Below, piece after piece: positions 1 to 9,535 of a stretch of DNA of 64,000 nucleotides. The first letter of the stretch is position 1, and each line of letters opens with the position of its first letter. Origin of the DNA: Rhodobacteraceae bacterium S2214 (GTDB lineage Bacteria; Pseudomonadota; Alphaproteobacteria; Rhodobacterales; Rhodobacteraceae); NCBI GenBank assembly GCA_025141675.1, contig CP081161.1:3528531-3592530 (forward strand), read 5' to 3'. The translations under genes and the position numbers were made by a program. The notes below the pieces were generated by a model that was not told the origin of the DNA, made no database searches, and was given only the letters and a program-made list of their open reading frames with translations.

Positions 1-2
1 CG

Positions 3-308
3 AAGATGATGAAAGTCTCCGACGAGATCACCGAAGCCCTGCGCAACGAAACACCACTTGCATCAGCTAAGCTGGAAGCGCTGCGTACTTTCACAATCCA
101 GATGGTCCGCGAACGCGGCAATGTGTCCGACGAACAGATGCAGACATTCTTTGACGCAGGTTACGGCCACCGCGCGGTTTTGGATGTGATCCTTGGCTTG
201 GCGCAAAAGACGATGTCCAACTACATCAACCACGTCGCACAGACACCTGTTGATGAGGTGTTCCACCCATTGAAATGGACACGCAGCGACACACCGCTTG
301 AAGTATAA
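3..308 (+). CDS. AhpD-like / carboxymuconolactone decarboxylase family protein, 5'-truncated by window edge
   Basis: The reading frame is already open at base 3, so this is probably the 3' part of a longer gene. The visible 100 or so residues are helical and resemble the C-terminal half of AhpD-fold proteins, which act as alkylhydroperoxidase-type thiol reductases or decarboxylases. The family signature (Glu plus Cys-x-x-Cys and His) is not in the visible part and would lie upstream. Segments such as RTFTIQMVRERGNVSDEQ followed by a Gly-Tyr and a helix ending in NYINHVAQTPVD fit the peroxidase-related subgroup of about 180-200 residues. ATG codons at 6 and 9 are available as starts but have no clear ribosome site. 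The substrate is unknown. Confidence 0.6.
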   Translation, partial: KMMKVSDEITEALRNETPLASAKLEALRTFTIQMVRERGNVSDEQMQTFFDAGYGHRAVLDVILGLAQKTMSNYINHVAQTPVDEVFHPLKWTRSDTPLEV

Positions 309-316
309 AACAAGAT

Positions 317-344
317 CGAGCCCGCCTGCGATAAGGCGCGCTCG
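317..344 (+). terminator. Imperfect hairpin between convergent genes
   Basis: CGAGC and GCCT pair with AGGC and GCTCG across a short mismatch. It lies between the stop codons of the AhpD-like gene and the convergent membrane regulator. There is no T-run on the plus strand, so intrinsic termination is only suggested by position. Confidence 0.35.
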
Positions 345-350
345 AACCAC

Positions 351-1049
351 TTAGGTCATCCGAATGACGGCTTTATCAATCGCAAGCACATAGCCTTTGC
401 GGGCGATGTTCTTGACCAAAAGTTCGCTCATCATTTGGTTGCCGAGCGTATCGCGCAGACGCTTGATCCGCGTCGCCCCTGCTGCTTCATCACATTCAGA
501 CGCATCACGACCAGAGATCACACCTTCGATTTCAGCGCCGGACAAGACCTCGTCATCCATCCGCGCCTCTGCCAATACAGACAACGTTTCGATCGCCGCA
601 TCCGTGAGCTTAAACGCAAAGTCGTTCAGATAGACCGCTTTTTCACCACGGTTGATCTGGAGCGAATTCACTTCGATCCCTGCCCTTTCGATCCGCCCCA
701 TCCGGCGGTTCAATGCGATCAGCAGCACAAGGAAAGCGACCGCAGCCACCAACAATGCAGTCGAGAACATTAGCAAGACGAAAATAACAAAGCGGTACGA
801 CGCGAGCGTATCTGCAAAGTTCGTTCCGGTTTGGGCCAGAATTTCAAGCAGCTTGATCTCGGCATTGCCAGTCAGCGTATCGTTTTCGACGAAAATGCGT
901 TCGACCTGCGCGTTAAACGCGTTCGCGTCAGGCAGGTTGATGAACAGTAGAATAGCCGCGACCGCGAGGATCACGACAATCCCAATAATTCCAGCCACCA
1001 CAAGACGGCTGCTGATTTCGCGGGTCTCAGAAGCGGAGGAAGTAGTCAC
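351..1049 (-). CDS. Membrane protein with C-terminal OmpR-like winged helix
   Basis: Not a named family that I recognise. Two hydrophobic segments are visible, one near the N-terminus (VVAGIIGIVVILAVAAILLF) and one in the middle (VIFVLLMFSTALLVAAVAF), with a roughly 40-residue loop between them. The C-terminal 90 residues resemble the winged-helix domain of response regulators: LTDAAIETLSVL, then TRIKRLRDTLG and finally KNIARKGYVLAI, close to the usual IKRLRRKLG...RGKGYRL pattern. The arrangement suggests a membrane-tethered DNA-binding protein with no receiver domain. The chosen GTG at 1049 has AAGGA eight bases upstream. An ATG at 1070 and a TTG at 1088 are also in frame but would overlap the upstream gene by 44-62 bases. 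Function is inferred from the fold only. Confidence 0.7.
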   Translation of the reverse strand: MTTSSASETREISSRLVVAGIIGIVVILAVAAILLFINLPDANAFNAQVERIFVENDTLTGNAEIKLLEILAQTGTNFADTLASYRFVIFVLLMFSTALLVAAVAFLVLLIALNRRMGRIERAGIEVNSLQINRGEKAVYLNDFAFKLTDAAIETLSVLAEARMDDEVLSGAEIEGVISGRDASECDEAAGATRIKRLRDTLGNQMMSELLVKNIARKGYVLAIDKAVIRMT

Positions 1050-1308
1050 CGGCGCTATCCTTCTTGTCATCCAGTTGCGTATCGTCAAACACGCTCAGTA
1101 CGTTCAGCAGTTCCCAACCGCCAGACGAAAGTCGCCCTGACAGTTGTGACGCCGCATTACTGACAGAACAATCACCCTGCACAGTCGCCACACCATAGTG
1201 CAGACGCAACGGGTTGTCCTGTTTAGCCTTGTAGTCAGCGTAGCAGGCCGCCTGTGCAGCCCCCGTCAGCATGACCAATGCCGTGATGGAATAAAGTAAG
1301 GTTTTCAT
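1027..1308 (-). CDS. Small secreted hypothetical protein
   Basis: About 93 residues. The start at 1308 gives a clear Sec signal peptide (MKTLLYSITALVMLTGAAQA) with an Ala-x-Ala cleavage site, leaving a mature protein that starts ACYADYKAK and holds two cysteines that could form a disulfide. It is upstream of, and overlaps by about 20 bases, the membrane winged-helix gene, so the two are probably co-transcribed. No known domain recognised. The mature chain is short and rich in Gly, Ser and Leu, ending in YFLRF. Role in the envelope is only inferred from the signal peptide and the neighbour. Confidence 0.7.
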   Translation of the reverse strand: MKTLLYSITALVMLTGAAQAACYADYKAKQDNPLRLHYGVATVQGDCSVSNAASQLSGRLSSGGWELLNVLSVFDDTQLDDKKDSAGDYFLRF

Positions 1309-1460
1309 GCCCTGATCTATGCCCCTGCCCTGCGTGTTATTCAATATCGCCCGACGATAGCCCGCTTGGTATCGCATAACCATCCCCCGTTATTGATGGT
1401 CAGTCCTGACACAGCCCACGTTCGGTGCATCCCCGCATCGCAGCCAAAGGAGCAAACGAT

Positions 1461-1955
1461 ATGCGTAAGACACTGACAGCCGGCCTGACAGCCCTTTCCC
1501 TTGTACTTGTCCCCGCAGCGCCCGTTCACGCAGAAACCAACGACGCGTTGAACCGCGCCATACTTGGCTTGTTGGCGGCAGGCGCAATCGGCTTGGCCAT
1601 CAACAAGAGCCAAAGCGAAACGCGCAGCATTCCAGTTCAGCAAGACAACCGTCGTTGGACACATGATGACAACAGACGGACCGAACGCGACCAACACCAA
1701 CACCGCGACAATCGTCGCGCCCAGTCGCAGCGTCGTGTTGATCCGCTGCCAAGCCGGTGCTTCCGCCAGATCGAACTCGGTAACGGACGTGTTCAGTCTG
1801 TATTCACCGAACGCTGCCTTGACCGCCGCTATGCCGATAACGCCAGCCTGCCGCGTCAATGTCTGACGCGCCTTGGTGGCCGTGATGGCAGCCGACGCGG
1901 CTACGAAGCCAGTTGTCTACGCGACCGTGGATTTCGGTCAAATCAACGCTGGTAA
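1461..1955 (+). CDS. Secreted, arginine-rich hypothetical protein
   Basis: About 164 residues. The ATG at 1461 follows a good AAAGGAG ribosome site and opens a signal peptide (MRKTLTAGLTALSLVLVPAA) with cleavage near HAE. A second hydrophobic segment (ILGLLAAGAIGLAI) follows, then a strongly basic, Arg/Gln/Asp-rich stretch and a C-terminal region with four cysteines (CFRQIEL, CLDRR, CLTRL, CLRDR) that may pair. It is divergent from the small secreted gene at 1308, sharing a 150-base intergenic region. No family assigned. It is probably periplasmic or inner-membrane anchored. Confidence 0.65.
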   Translation: MRKTLTAGLTALSLVLVPAAPVHAETNDALNRAILGLLAAGAIGLAINKSQSETRSIPVQQDNRRWTHDDNRRTERDQHQHRDNRRAQSQRRVDPLPSRCFRQIELGNGRVQSVFTERCLDRRYADNASLPRQCLTRLGGRDGSRRGYEASCLRDRGFRSNQRW

Positions 1956-2006
1956 GCAATAGAGATAGATGCACCCGCCCGAAGGTCATGTCGGCGGGTG
2001 TGTCTT

Positions 2007-2044
2007 GTGGGGCGAGGGTTTGGACGACCTCTCGCCCCACTTTT
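2007..2044 (+). terminator. Hairpin terminator downstream of the Arg-rich secreted protein
   Basis: GTGGGGCGAG (2007-2016) pairs with CTCGCCCCAC (2031-2040), followed by TTTT. A second perfect stem, CACCCGCC with GGCGGGTG, lies just before it and ends at 2000. It separates the secreted-protein gene from rnhB. Confidence 0.7.
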
Positions 2045-2081
2045 GGGTTGAAGGGGTTGGCTGGCTCTGGTCTGAAACCTT

Positions 2082-2711
2082 ATGGCCAAGACGATTCCCA
2101 CCTTTGAATATGAAGAAGACGCAATCAACAGCGGCTTTAGCCGCGTTGCGGGCGTAGACGAAGTCGGGCGCGGCCCATTGGCGGGACCCGTCGTTGCAGC
2201 CGCGGTTGTGCTGGACCCTGACAATATTCCTGACGGGTTAAATGACAGCAAACAGATGTCCGCCAAGAAGCGCGAGGCGCTTTACGACATCCTGTACGAT
2301 GTCGCCGACGTATCGATCGCGGAGGCCAGCGTGCGCGAGATCGAGGAAATCAACATTTTGCAGGCATCGCATTTGGCAATGGTCCGTGCGGTTTCAGGTT
2401 TGAAGCAACCTGTTGATTTTGTTCTGATCGACGGAAACGCGGTTCCTCGCGGCCTGAATGTTGCCGCAGGCACTTTAATCAAAGGGGATACGCGGTCATT
2501 GTCCATCGCCGCCGCCTCAATTGTGGCCAAAGTGTGGCGCGACCGCCTGATGTTGTCGCTAGCGCAACAGCACCCCGGCTACGGCTGGGAGACAAATGCA
2601 GGCTACCCCACACCTCAACACAAAGCGCGGCTAAAAAGCCACGGTGTCACTCTACATCATCGCCGTACATTCGCCCCTGTACACAATATCTTGTGGCAAG
2701 AAAAAAAATAA
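2082..2711 (+). CDS. rnhB: Ribonuclease HII
   Basis: 209 residues, the usual length. RNase HII cuts the RNA strand of RNA-DNA hybrids and starts removal of single ribonucleotides misincorporated in DNA. The catalytic Asp-Glu pair sits in the VDEVGRGPLAGP motif (about residues 25-36). A further acidic residue appears in VLIDGN, and the helix GDTRSLSIAAASIVAKVWRD is typical of the family. Next downstream is ccrM on the same strand after 97 bases, an order I associate with Rhodobacteraceae. The ATG at 2082 has only a weak ribosome site, but the N-terminus matches the family length. Confidence 0.95.
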   Translation: MAKTIPTFEYEEDAINSGFSRVAGVDEVGRGPLAGPVVAAAVVLDPDNIPDGLNDSKQMSAKKREALYDILYDVADVSIAEASVREIEEINILQASHLAMVRAVSGLKQPVDFVLIDGNAVPRGLNVAAGTLIKGDTRSLSIAAASIVAKVWRDRLMLSLAQQHPGYGWETNAGYPTPQHKARLKSHGVTLHHRRTFAPVHNILWQEKK

Positions 2712-2740
2712 AAACACGAATTTTTAAAGATATTTACACA

Positions 2741-2756
2741 GAATCGTCTGTGAATC
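2741..2756 (+). promoter_or_regulatory. Pair of GANTC methylation sites in the ccrM leader
   Basis: GAATC at 2741-2745 and GAATC at 2752-2756 lie in the 97-base gap before ccrM, whose product is expected to methylate exactly this motif. In Caulobacter the ccrM promoter region also carries two GANTC sites whose methylation lowers transcription. The same feedback here is an inference from position. Confidence 0.55.
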
Positions 2757-2763
2757 ATTGTGA

Positions 2764-3933
<1,170 letters not shown>

Positions 3934-4003
3934 TTTTACGAATACCGCCGGTGCAAGTGGCCCGCCTTCCCTGCAAGGGGAAGGACCGCTTGCACGAACT
4001 TCA

Positions 4004-4030
4004 CCCCGCCCTTGTGGCGGGGTTTTTTTT
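4004..4030 (+). terminator. Rho-independent terminator after ccrM
   Basis: CCCCGCC, a five-base loop and GGCGGGG are followed by eight T residues, the textbook structure. It lies 70 bases after the ccrM stop codon. Confidence 0.9.
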
Positions 4031-4070
4031 GGTCAATCGTCTGACTACGCTATAATATGCGGGGGCTAAG

Positions 4071-5105
4071 ATGACTGATCCATTGACGGAACTGCGCCAT
4101 CTTGAGGCTGATCTGATGACACGGGCCAGCGGTATCGCCAGTCAATTGGCGCAACCAGCATCGGACGTCCGCAATACAACCGTTGATAGGCAATGGCAGG
4201 GAATTGCCCGACAGTTTGGGCCTTACCAATCCAGCCTTTCCGCCTTGCAAAATGCGCCCGTAACATTCGATGCAGACCGCCAAACATATCTTAAACATGG
4301 GGCGTATCGCGCGTCGCTGTGGCCCAAAACAAGGGTGCTCCTTGATCGGATAGCCGCACACACGACGCAGCCACTTGTCACACAACCAAAGCTACAAGCC
4401 GTTGATCGCAGTAGTGATTTGATATCCTACCTTACCAATTCGCTGCATTATCTGGCCAACCCGATTGCCGAAGATCGTCAGTTTTCTCATGAAACACAGT
4501 TTCCGGACATCCCGCTGTCGGGTGATTATTTTGTAAACCTGATGCAAGCGGCCTATCGCGTAAGCCTTGCACAGGGCGGAAAACGACCCCTTAGGTTTTT
4601 GGATATCGGGTGCGGCGGCGGTACAAAGCTTATGATCGCAGCCCACTTTTTCGAACAGGTTGACGGGTTGGAATATAATAGCGCTTTCGCGGCAAATGCA
4701 CGGCAAGCCTTACGTTCATCGCAGACCGAAGGATGTCGCGTTGTTGATGGTGATGCTTTGGAATTTGACGGATACGGCGACTATGACGTGATCTATTTTT
4801 ATCGGCCGATCTCTGATCCGCAGATGTTGGCTGCCATGCAAAATCGGATACTTCGCCAAGCCAAAGAAGGGGCGATCATCATTGCGCCAACTGCGGCACC
4901 CATTGCAAAATCCCAAGCCGTCCTTGTCGCCGAAAACATCTACCTTGCGCATGCGACGGCAGAATATGCGACTTCAATCACTGCTAAAGCGGAACAGATA
5001 GGCCCTGATTGGCGGTTAGAAAATCCTCAATTTGATCAAGCGCTTGGTTTTTGGCTGCCCCTGATCAAGGCCTGCCACGACGATGGATTTTGCTTACCGC
5101 GGTAA
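4071..5105 (+). CDS. Class I SAM-dependent methyltransferase, substrate unknown
   Basis: 344 residues. The C-terminal half holds a Rossmann methyltransferase fold: motif I is FLDIGCGGGTKL (about residues 177-188), the acidic end of strand 2 follows in VDGLEYN, then VVDGDALEF and the strand YDVIYFYRPIS. The N-terminal 170 residues are helical with no recognised domain and may bind substrate. The gene has its own promoter space after the ccrM terminator, and its end overlaps the convergent alkB gene by 12 bases. Chemistry beyond SAM use cannot be told from sequence. Confidence 0.8.
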   Translation: MTDPLTELRHLEADLMTRASGIASQLAQPASDVRNTTVDRQWQGIARQFGPYQSSLSALQNAPVTFDADRQTYLKHGAYRASLWPKTRVLLDRIAAHTTQPLVTQPKLQAVDRSSDLISYLTNSLHYLANPIAEDRQFSHETQFPDIPLSGDYFVNLMQAAYRVSLAQGGKRPLRFLDIGCGGGTKLMIAAHFFEQVDGLEYNSAFAANARQALRSSQTEGCRVVDGDALEFDGYGDYDVIYFYRPISDPQMLAAMQNRILRQAKEGAIIIAPTAAPIAKSQAVLVAENIYLAHATAEYATSITAKAEQIGPDWRLENPQFDQALGFWLPLIKACHDDGFCLPR

Positions 5106-6242
5106 CGGATTTGTCCCTTGCTTATACGGCAGCCAATCTTCGATTTCTGGGTAGTATTTCTCGCGCCAAGCCAGAACACGGGGGTTCATGATTTTCCGCC
5201 AAAGACGCGGCGAAAGTGCCGCCATTGTCATAAGCGGATACCCATAAGGCAGCTGTGGCGCATCGTCGTCATCATAGGTTTGCAGCAATGGGAATCTGCG
5301 GTCCGGTTTGTAGTGATGATCAGAATGGCGTTGCAAATTGATAAGCAACCAGTTCGACGCTTTATGCGCCGCATTCCAAGAATGACGCGGCAAGACGTGT
5401 TCATATTTACCGTCGCCCAAATGTTTACGTGTTAACCCGTAATGTTCGACATAGTTCACCAGCTCGAGCTGAAAAACAGCCCAGAAGGCTTGGGCCAAAA
5501 ACAAGAAGACGCCCCACCAACCGCCAATAACGGCGGCCAGAACGATGAAGCCAGCCTGCAAAACCCAATACCGGAAGAACGGATTGGACAGGTCGGTCCA
5601 TGGTTTTTTCTTGCGCGCCAGCATCGCTTTTTCTGCATTGAAAGCAGATGTATAGCATTCGACCAGCACACGCGGGAAGAACCGCCAGAAGTGTTCATTG
5701 TAACGCGCCGTTACCGGATCTTTCGGCGTCGCGACGTAACGGTGATGCACAAGCAGGTGTTCTGAACGAAAATGCGAATATAAAACCGATGCCAGCAAAA
5801 TGTCTGCCAGCCAGCGTTCCAGTTTTGACTTCTGATGCATCAATTCGTGCGAATAGTTAATCCCGACGGTGCCCGAGATGATCCCGAACCCTGCGAACAA
5901 CGCCCATTCTTCCAGCCAATTCAGGTGGTCCGTGTTCACCACATAGATCATGGCCCCAAAGATCGTGATCAATTGAATGGGGGTCCAGATCAACGTGATC
6001 AGTTTGTACCAGTACAGCTGTGCCTCAGGTGTCTGCGGGTCTTCGTTTTCTTCGTTCAAGCCCGTGAAATAATCCAAGACCGTAAACAAATACCACGTTG
6101 CAAGCGGCAGTAGCAAAAGCGCCCAACCGCCGTAGAGTGCTGCGATCATCGCAAGCGGGATCAGAATCAATGACAGCCAGAACGGCAACGCGGCCGAAAG
6201 CCGGGCCATCGCCGGTATGGAAGGTGCAGTGGTCATCGCCAT
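5094..6242 (-). CDS. alkB: Alkane 1-monooxygenase (AlkB-type membrane di-iron hydroxylase)
   Basis: About 382 residues, close to the roughly 400 of characterised AlkB. Integral membrane enzyme that hydroxylates the terminal carbon of alkanes with O2 and rubredoxin electrons. Histidine boxes are complete: HELMHQ (about 132-137), EHLLVHHRYVATPKDP (161-176) and LQRHSDHH (303-310). The AlkB-specific NYVEHYGL lies at about 263-270. Six or so hydrophobic segments are visible. Possible starts are GTG 6248, ATG 6242 and ATG 6236; none has a strong ribosome site. No rubredoxin, rubredoxin reductase or regulator is adjacent, so electron partners must be encoded elsewhere. Some members hydroxylate other medium-chain substrates. 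Confidence 0.88.
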   Translation of the reverse strand: MAMTTAPSIPAMARLSAALPFWLSLILIPLAMIAALYGGWALLLLPLATWYLFTVLDYFTGLNEENEDPQTPEAQLYWYKLITLIWTPIQLITIFGAMIYVVNTDHLNWLEEWALFAGFGIISGTVGINYSHELMHQKSKLERWLADILLASVLYSHFRSEHLLVHHRYVATPKDPVTARYNEHFWRFFPRVLVECYTSAFNAEKAMLARKKKPWTDLSNPFFRYWVLQAGFIVLAAVIGGWWGVFLFLAQAFWAVFQLELVNYVEHYGLTRKHLGDGKYEHVLPRHSWNAAHKASNWLLINLQRHSDHHYKPDRRFPLLQTYDDDDAPQLPYGYPLMTMAALSPRLWRKIMNPRVLAWREKYYPEIEDWLPYKQGTNPLPR

Positions 6243-6272
6243 TCTCACTATCGTTTGACTGTTACACTACAT

Positions 6273-7340
6273 TTAACGGGACTCTGGCTCAATTGTGGCG
6301 TCACGTCGCGGAACAAGATCAAAAACCTTGCGCATCGCAGTCGGCAGCGCAGATGGCACAAATGCATTGTGCAGGACAAAATGGCCGCGGGCGGGGTCAA
6401 GGTTGTCGGGGACATTTGCAACCATGACCTTCAGCCGCAAATGAAAATGCGTGAAGGTATGCCGCGCCTCTTGCCCGCTGTCTTTCCAATCCGCCTCTAA
6501 AGGCGGTGCAGGCGTAGGGTCGTCCGACCAATCAGAGCTTGGGAAAGCAAGCATCCCACCGAGTAACCCCTGACTGGGGCGCGTTTCCAGCAGCCAAGCA
6601 CCATCATCGCGGCGTGCGACATAAACATAGCCCAAACGCACAGGCGTTTTCTTTTTTGGGGTTTTCTTTGGCAGCTGAGCCGCTGTGCCAACCTGCCGCG
6701 CCGCACAAGGGTCACGCCATGGGCAAATTCCGCAGGCGGGATTCTTGGGCGTGCAGATAGTCGCGCCCAGATCCATCACGGCCTGCGCATAGTCGCCCGG
6801 TCGCCCCTGAGGCGTTAACGCTTCTGCGTGTTTCATCAAGACTGGTTTGACGCCTGGTAAGGGATCGTGAATGTCGTACATGCGCGCCATCACGCGTTCG
6901 ACGTTACCGTCAAGCACGGTTGCGTGCTGGTTAAACGCAATCGCGGACACTGCAGCCGCAGTATAAGGACCGATGCCCGGTAGCTTTAGTAAGTCATCGT
7001 AATCGCTTGGGAATACCCCATCATGTTCTGCCACGATCACGCGCGCACATTTCAACAAATTGCGCGCCCGTGCATAATACCCAAGCCCTGCCCATGCGGC
7101 CATCACCTCTGCGTCTTCGGCTGCGGCTAAATCTATCACGGTGGGCCACAGACCGGTAAATTTGCGGAAATATTCCTTAACTGCCGCAACAGTCGTCTGC
7201 TGCAGCATCACCTCTGACATCCAGATAAAATAGGGATCAGGGCGCTGTCCCGCTTTGCTTTGATCTGGTGGTACGCGCCATGGCATGGCCCGCGCGTGGC
7301 CATCATACCACATCAGCAATTCGTCGCTTAGATCACGCAA
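6273..7340 (-). CDS. mutY: A/G-specific adenine DNA glycosylase
   Basis: 355 residues. It removes adenine mispaired with 8-oxoguanine, the partner activity of MutM (also in this window). The catalytic Glu is in SEVMLQQT (E43), the helix-hairpin-helix is LPGIGPYTAA (120-129), and the catalytic Asp is D144 in LDGNVERV. The 4Fe-4S ligands are Cys196, 203, 206 and 212 (C-x6-C-x2-C-x5-C). The C-terminal Nudix-like domain that recognises 8-oxoG follows from about residue 235. The start is TTG at 7340 with AAAGGAG upstream. It is divergent from the DciA-like gene. Confidence 0.95.
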   Translation of the reverse strand: MRDLSDELLMWYDGHARAMPWRVPPDQSKAGQRPDPYFIWMSEVMLQQTTVAAVKEYFRKFTGLWPTVIDLAAAEDAEVMAAWAGLGYYARARNLLKCARVIVAEHDGVFPSDYDDLLKLPGIGPYTAAAVSAIAFNQHATVLDGNVERVMARMYDIHDPLPGVKPVLMKHAEALTPQGRPGDYAQAVMDLGATICTPKNPACGICPWRDPCAARQVGTAAQLPKKTPKKKTPVRLGYVYVARRDDGAWLLETRPSQGLLGGMLAFPSSDWSDDPTPAPPLEADWKDSGQEARHTFTHFHLRLKVMVANVPDNLDPARGHFVLHNAFVPSALPTAMRKVFDLVPRRDATIEPESR

Positions 7341-7403
7341 TGTTTATTGCTCCTTTAGCTCAGGGGCTGGCTTGGCCTGCCGCATTGCTTACATTAGAAC
7401 GGA

Positions 7404-7928
7404 ATGATGAAACAACCACGCCATAAGGGGTCAACCTACGGGTTTTCTCGGGCATCTGGATTGATGCAGAACCGGATTCGCAAAGCCAGCGAAGCCCGTG
7501 GTTTTGCGGTGACCCGACTGCTGACCCATTGGTCCGAGATTGTTGGCGAAGGCACAGCCAAGATCGCGACCCCCGTCAAGGTCAGCTACGGCAAGGGTGG
7601 CATGGGCGCGACATTGTCTGTTTTGACGACAGGCGCGCAAGCCCCGATGCTGGAAATGCAGAAAGATCAGATTCGCGACAAGGTAAATGCCTGCTACGGC
7701 TACCGCGCAATTGCCCGCGTTCGGATCACGCAAACGGCCCCTGTTGGCTTTAAGCAAGGGCAGGTCGCCTTTGACCGCGTGGAAGAAAAACGACCTGAGC
7801 CAGCTCCCGTATACCGCGAGGCGGCAAGCCAGATATCAAACGACGTGACAAGCCCCGCGCTACGCGATGCGCTTGCCGCACTTGGGGCTAACATCCTGTC
7901 AAAACACAATAAATCTACCAAAGGATAA
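7404..7928 (+). CDS. DUF721 / DciA-family protein
   Basis: 174 residues. The DUF721 region covers about residues 15-115, with LLTHWSEIVGEGTAKIATPVKV followed by LSVLTTGAQAPMLEMQKDQI, the pattern of DciA, which loads the replicative helicase DnaB in bacteria lacking DnaC. A variable, Pro-rich tail of about 60 residues follows. Two tandem ATG codons (7404, 7407) are possible starts. The stop is four bases before the DsbA-like gene, so both are probably one transcript. The role in helicase loading comes from family knowledge. Confidence 0.8.
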   Translation: MMKQPRHKGSTYGFSRASGLMQNRIRKASEARGFAVTRLLTHWSEIVGEGTAKIATPVKVSYGKGGMGATLSVLTTGAQAPMLEMQKDQIRDKVNACYGYRAIARVRITQTAPVGFKQGQVAFDRVEEKRPEPAPVYREAASQISNDVTSPALRDALAALGANILSKHNKSTKG

Positions 7929-7932
7929 CGAC

Positions 7933-8547
7933 ATGAAACGCAGAGACCTTTTGAAGACAGGCGGTGCCGCCGTTGCCCTTTCGGGTGGCTTTGGCACGTT
8001 TGTACAGGCGCAAGAAACAACGATCGAGATCCCTGATATGGTGCTCGGTGATGAAAACGCACCGATCGAAATGATCGAATACGCGTCCTTCACTTGCCCA
8101 CATTGTGCGTCTTTCCATGCCAACGTGTACCCGCAGCTGAAGGCAGACTACATCGACACCGGTAAGGTGAAATTCATTTACCGCGAAGTGTATTTTGACC
8201 GTTTCGGCCTGTGGGCATCCATGATTGCACGCTGCGCTGGTGAAGACCGTTTCTTCGCGGTGTCCAACCTTGTCTACGAAAAGCAGCGCGAATGGACCGC
8301 AAGCGGTGATCCGGCAATTGTGATTGAAGAACTGCGCAAATTGGCAAAAACAGCTGGTCTGAACGATGAAACGCTTGATGCGTGCATGTCCGATGCGGAC
8401 CAAGCGCAAGCATTGGTGGGTTGGTACCAAGCGAACGCCGAACGTGACGGCATCAACTCTACACCTAGCTTCCTGATCAACGGCGAAAGCCATGGCAACA
8501 TGACGTACGAGAACTTCAAGACGATCTTGGACGAAAAGCTGGGTTAA
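7933..8547 (+). CDS. DsbA-family thiol:disulfide oxidoreductase, Tat-type signal
   Basis: 204 residues. The N-terminus MKRRDLLKTGGAAVALSGG looks like a twin-arginine signal, so export of a folded protein is likely. The active-site motif is CPHC at residues 55-58 in a thioredoxin fold with the usual long helical insertion, and a cis-Pro segment (STPSFLINGE) near residue 178. It introduces or handles disulfides in periplasmic proteins. The start at 7933 has AAAGGA. It follows the DciA-like gene by 4 bases and is convergent with lpxK after 3 bases. It may belong to the BdbD/DsbA-like subgroup and not classical DsbA. Confidence 0.85.
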   Translation: MKRRDLLKTGGAAVALSGGFGTFVQAQETTIEIPDMVLGDENAPIEMIEYASFTCPHCASFHANVYPQLKADYIDTGKVKFIYREVYFDRFGLWASMIARCAGEDRFFAVSNLVYEKQREWTASGDPAIVIEELRKLAKTAGLNDETLDACMSDADQAQALVGWYQANAERDGINSTPSFLINGESHGNMTYENFKTILDEKLG

Positions 8548-8550
8548 CCC

Positions 8551-9534
8551 TTAAAGACCAATCTGACTGAGGGCTGCATCAAGTGGCCCCCAGTCGCTGA
8601 TTTGTAGCCGAACCGGAACTGTCAGCACTTTTGCCCTGAACGCGTCGGGCAAGCGCACCGCATCTTTTTCAGTCGTCACCATCTGCGCGTTCTTCAACCG
8701 CGCTTCCGTTTCCAGCCTTGTCATCAACGCGGCGGTTAGCGGTTGATGATCCGACAAAGCTTCACCGTGGATTAGGACAACACCCAAGTCGCGCAAGGTC
8801 TGAAAGAACTTTTCAGGATGACCGATCCCAGCAAATGCAAGTACCGGCAACCCTTGCCACGGCATACCGGTCGGCAATGGTTCAAGATGGCCTTGAACAT
8901 GTCCAGACAAGTTAGGCCATTGATCACTAAACCTATTTTGATCGTCCTTCGAACCAATTGACAGAACGATGTCAGCCCGCTGTAGACCAGCAGCAACAGG
9001 TTCACGCAAAGGACCGGCAGGGATAACTTTACCGTTCCCAAAACCCCGCTTAGCGTCGACCACGACAATGGACACGTCTTTTTCAACGCTTGGATTTTGG
9101 AAACCATCATCCAGAATAATGACGTCAGCACCACCGTCTTGCGCCGCCGTCACACCTGCGGCACGATCCTTGGCGACCCAAGTCGGCGCGAAAGCTGCTA
9201 GTAACAGGGGTTCGTCACCGACCTCTCCCGCGGAATGCGCCATCGGATCAACACGCGTCGGACCATTCAGGCTGCCGCCATACCCGCGCGATACGATATG
9301 CGGCTGATGACCCCTTGCAATAAGCCGTTCCGTCAGCGCCATTGTTGTCGGCGTTTTTCCAGTTCCGCCCGCGTTAATATTACCGACGCAGATGACCGGA
9401 ACAGCGGCTTTCATGCCGGACTGCGCAACACGTCGCGCGGTGGCCGCGCCATAAAGTGCACCCAAGGGCGACAGAATGCGTGCCTGCCATGCAGGCGATT
9501 GCGCCGATGTGTACCAAAAAAGCGGGGCTTTCAT
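8551..9534 (-). CDS. lpxK: Tetraacyldisaccharide 4'-kinase
   Basis: About 327 residues. It phosphorylates the 4' position of the lipid A disaccharide at the inner membrane. The P-loop is [13 protein letters not shown] (about 51-63), and an N-terminal amphipathic or membrane segment with FWY and a Pro-rich turn is present, as is the DDGFQNP motif diagnostic of LpxK. ATG 9534 sits two bases beyond the waaA stop and is preferred over an upstream alternative at 9555. It is cotranscribed downstream of waaA and the DUF4170 gene. Confidence 0.93.
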   Translation of the reverse strand: MKAPLFWYTSAQSPAWQARILSPLGALYGAATARRVAQSGMKAAVPVICVGNINAGGTGKTPTTMALTERLIARGHQPHIVSRGYGGSLNGPTRVDPMAHSAGEVGDEPLLLAAFAPTWVAKDRAAGVTAAQDGGADVIILDDGFQNPSVEKDVSIVVVDAKRGFGNGKVIPAGPLREPVAAGLQRADIVLSIGSKDDQNRFSDQWPNLSGHVQGHLEPLPTGMPWQGLPVLAFAGIGHPEKFFQTLRDLGVVLIHGEALSDHQPLTAALMTRLETEARLKNAQMVTTEKDAVRLPDAFRAKVLTVPVRLQISDWGPLDAALSQIGL

Positions 9535-9535
9535 A

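Noticed and set aside
2724..2740. CtrA-like box before ccrM (TTAA then TTAC)
   Set aside because: The spacer is six bases, not seven, and the second half is imperfect, so I do not call it a site.
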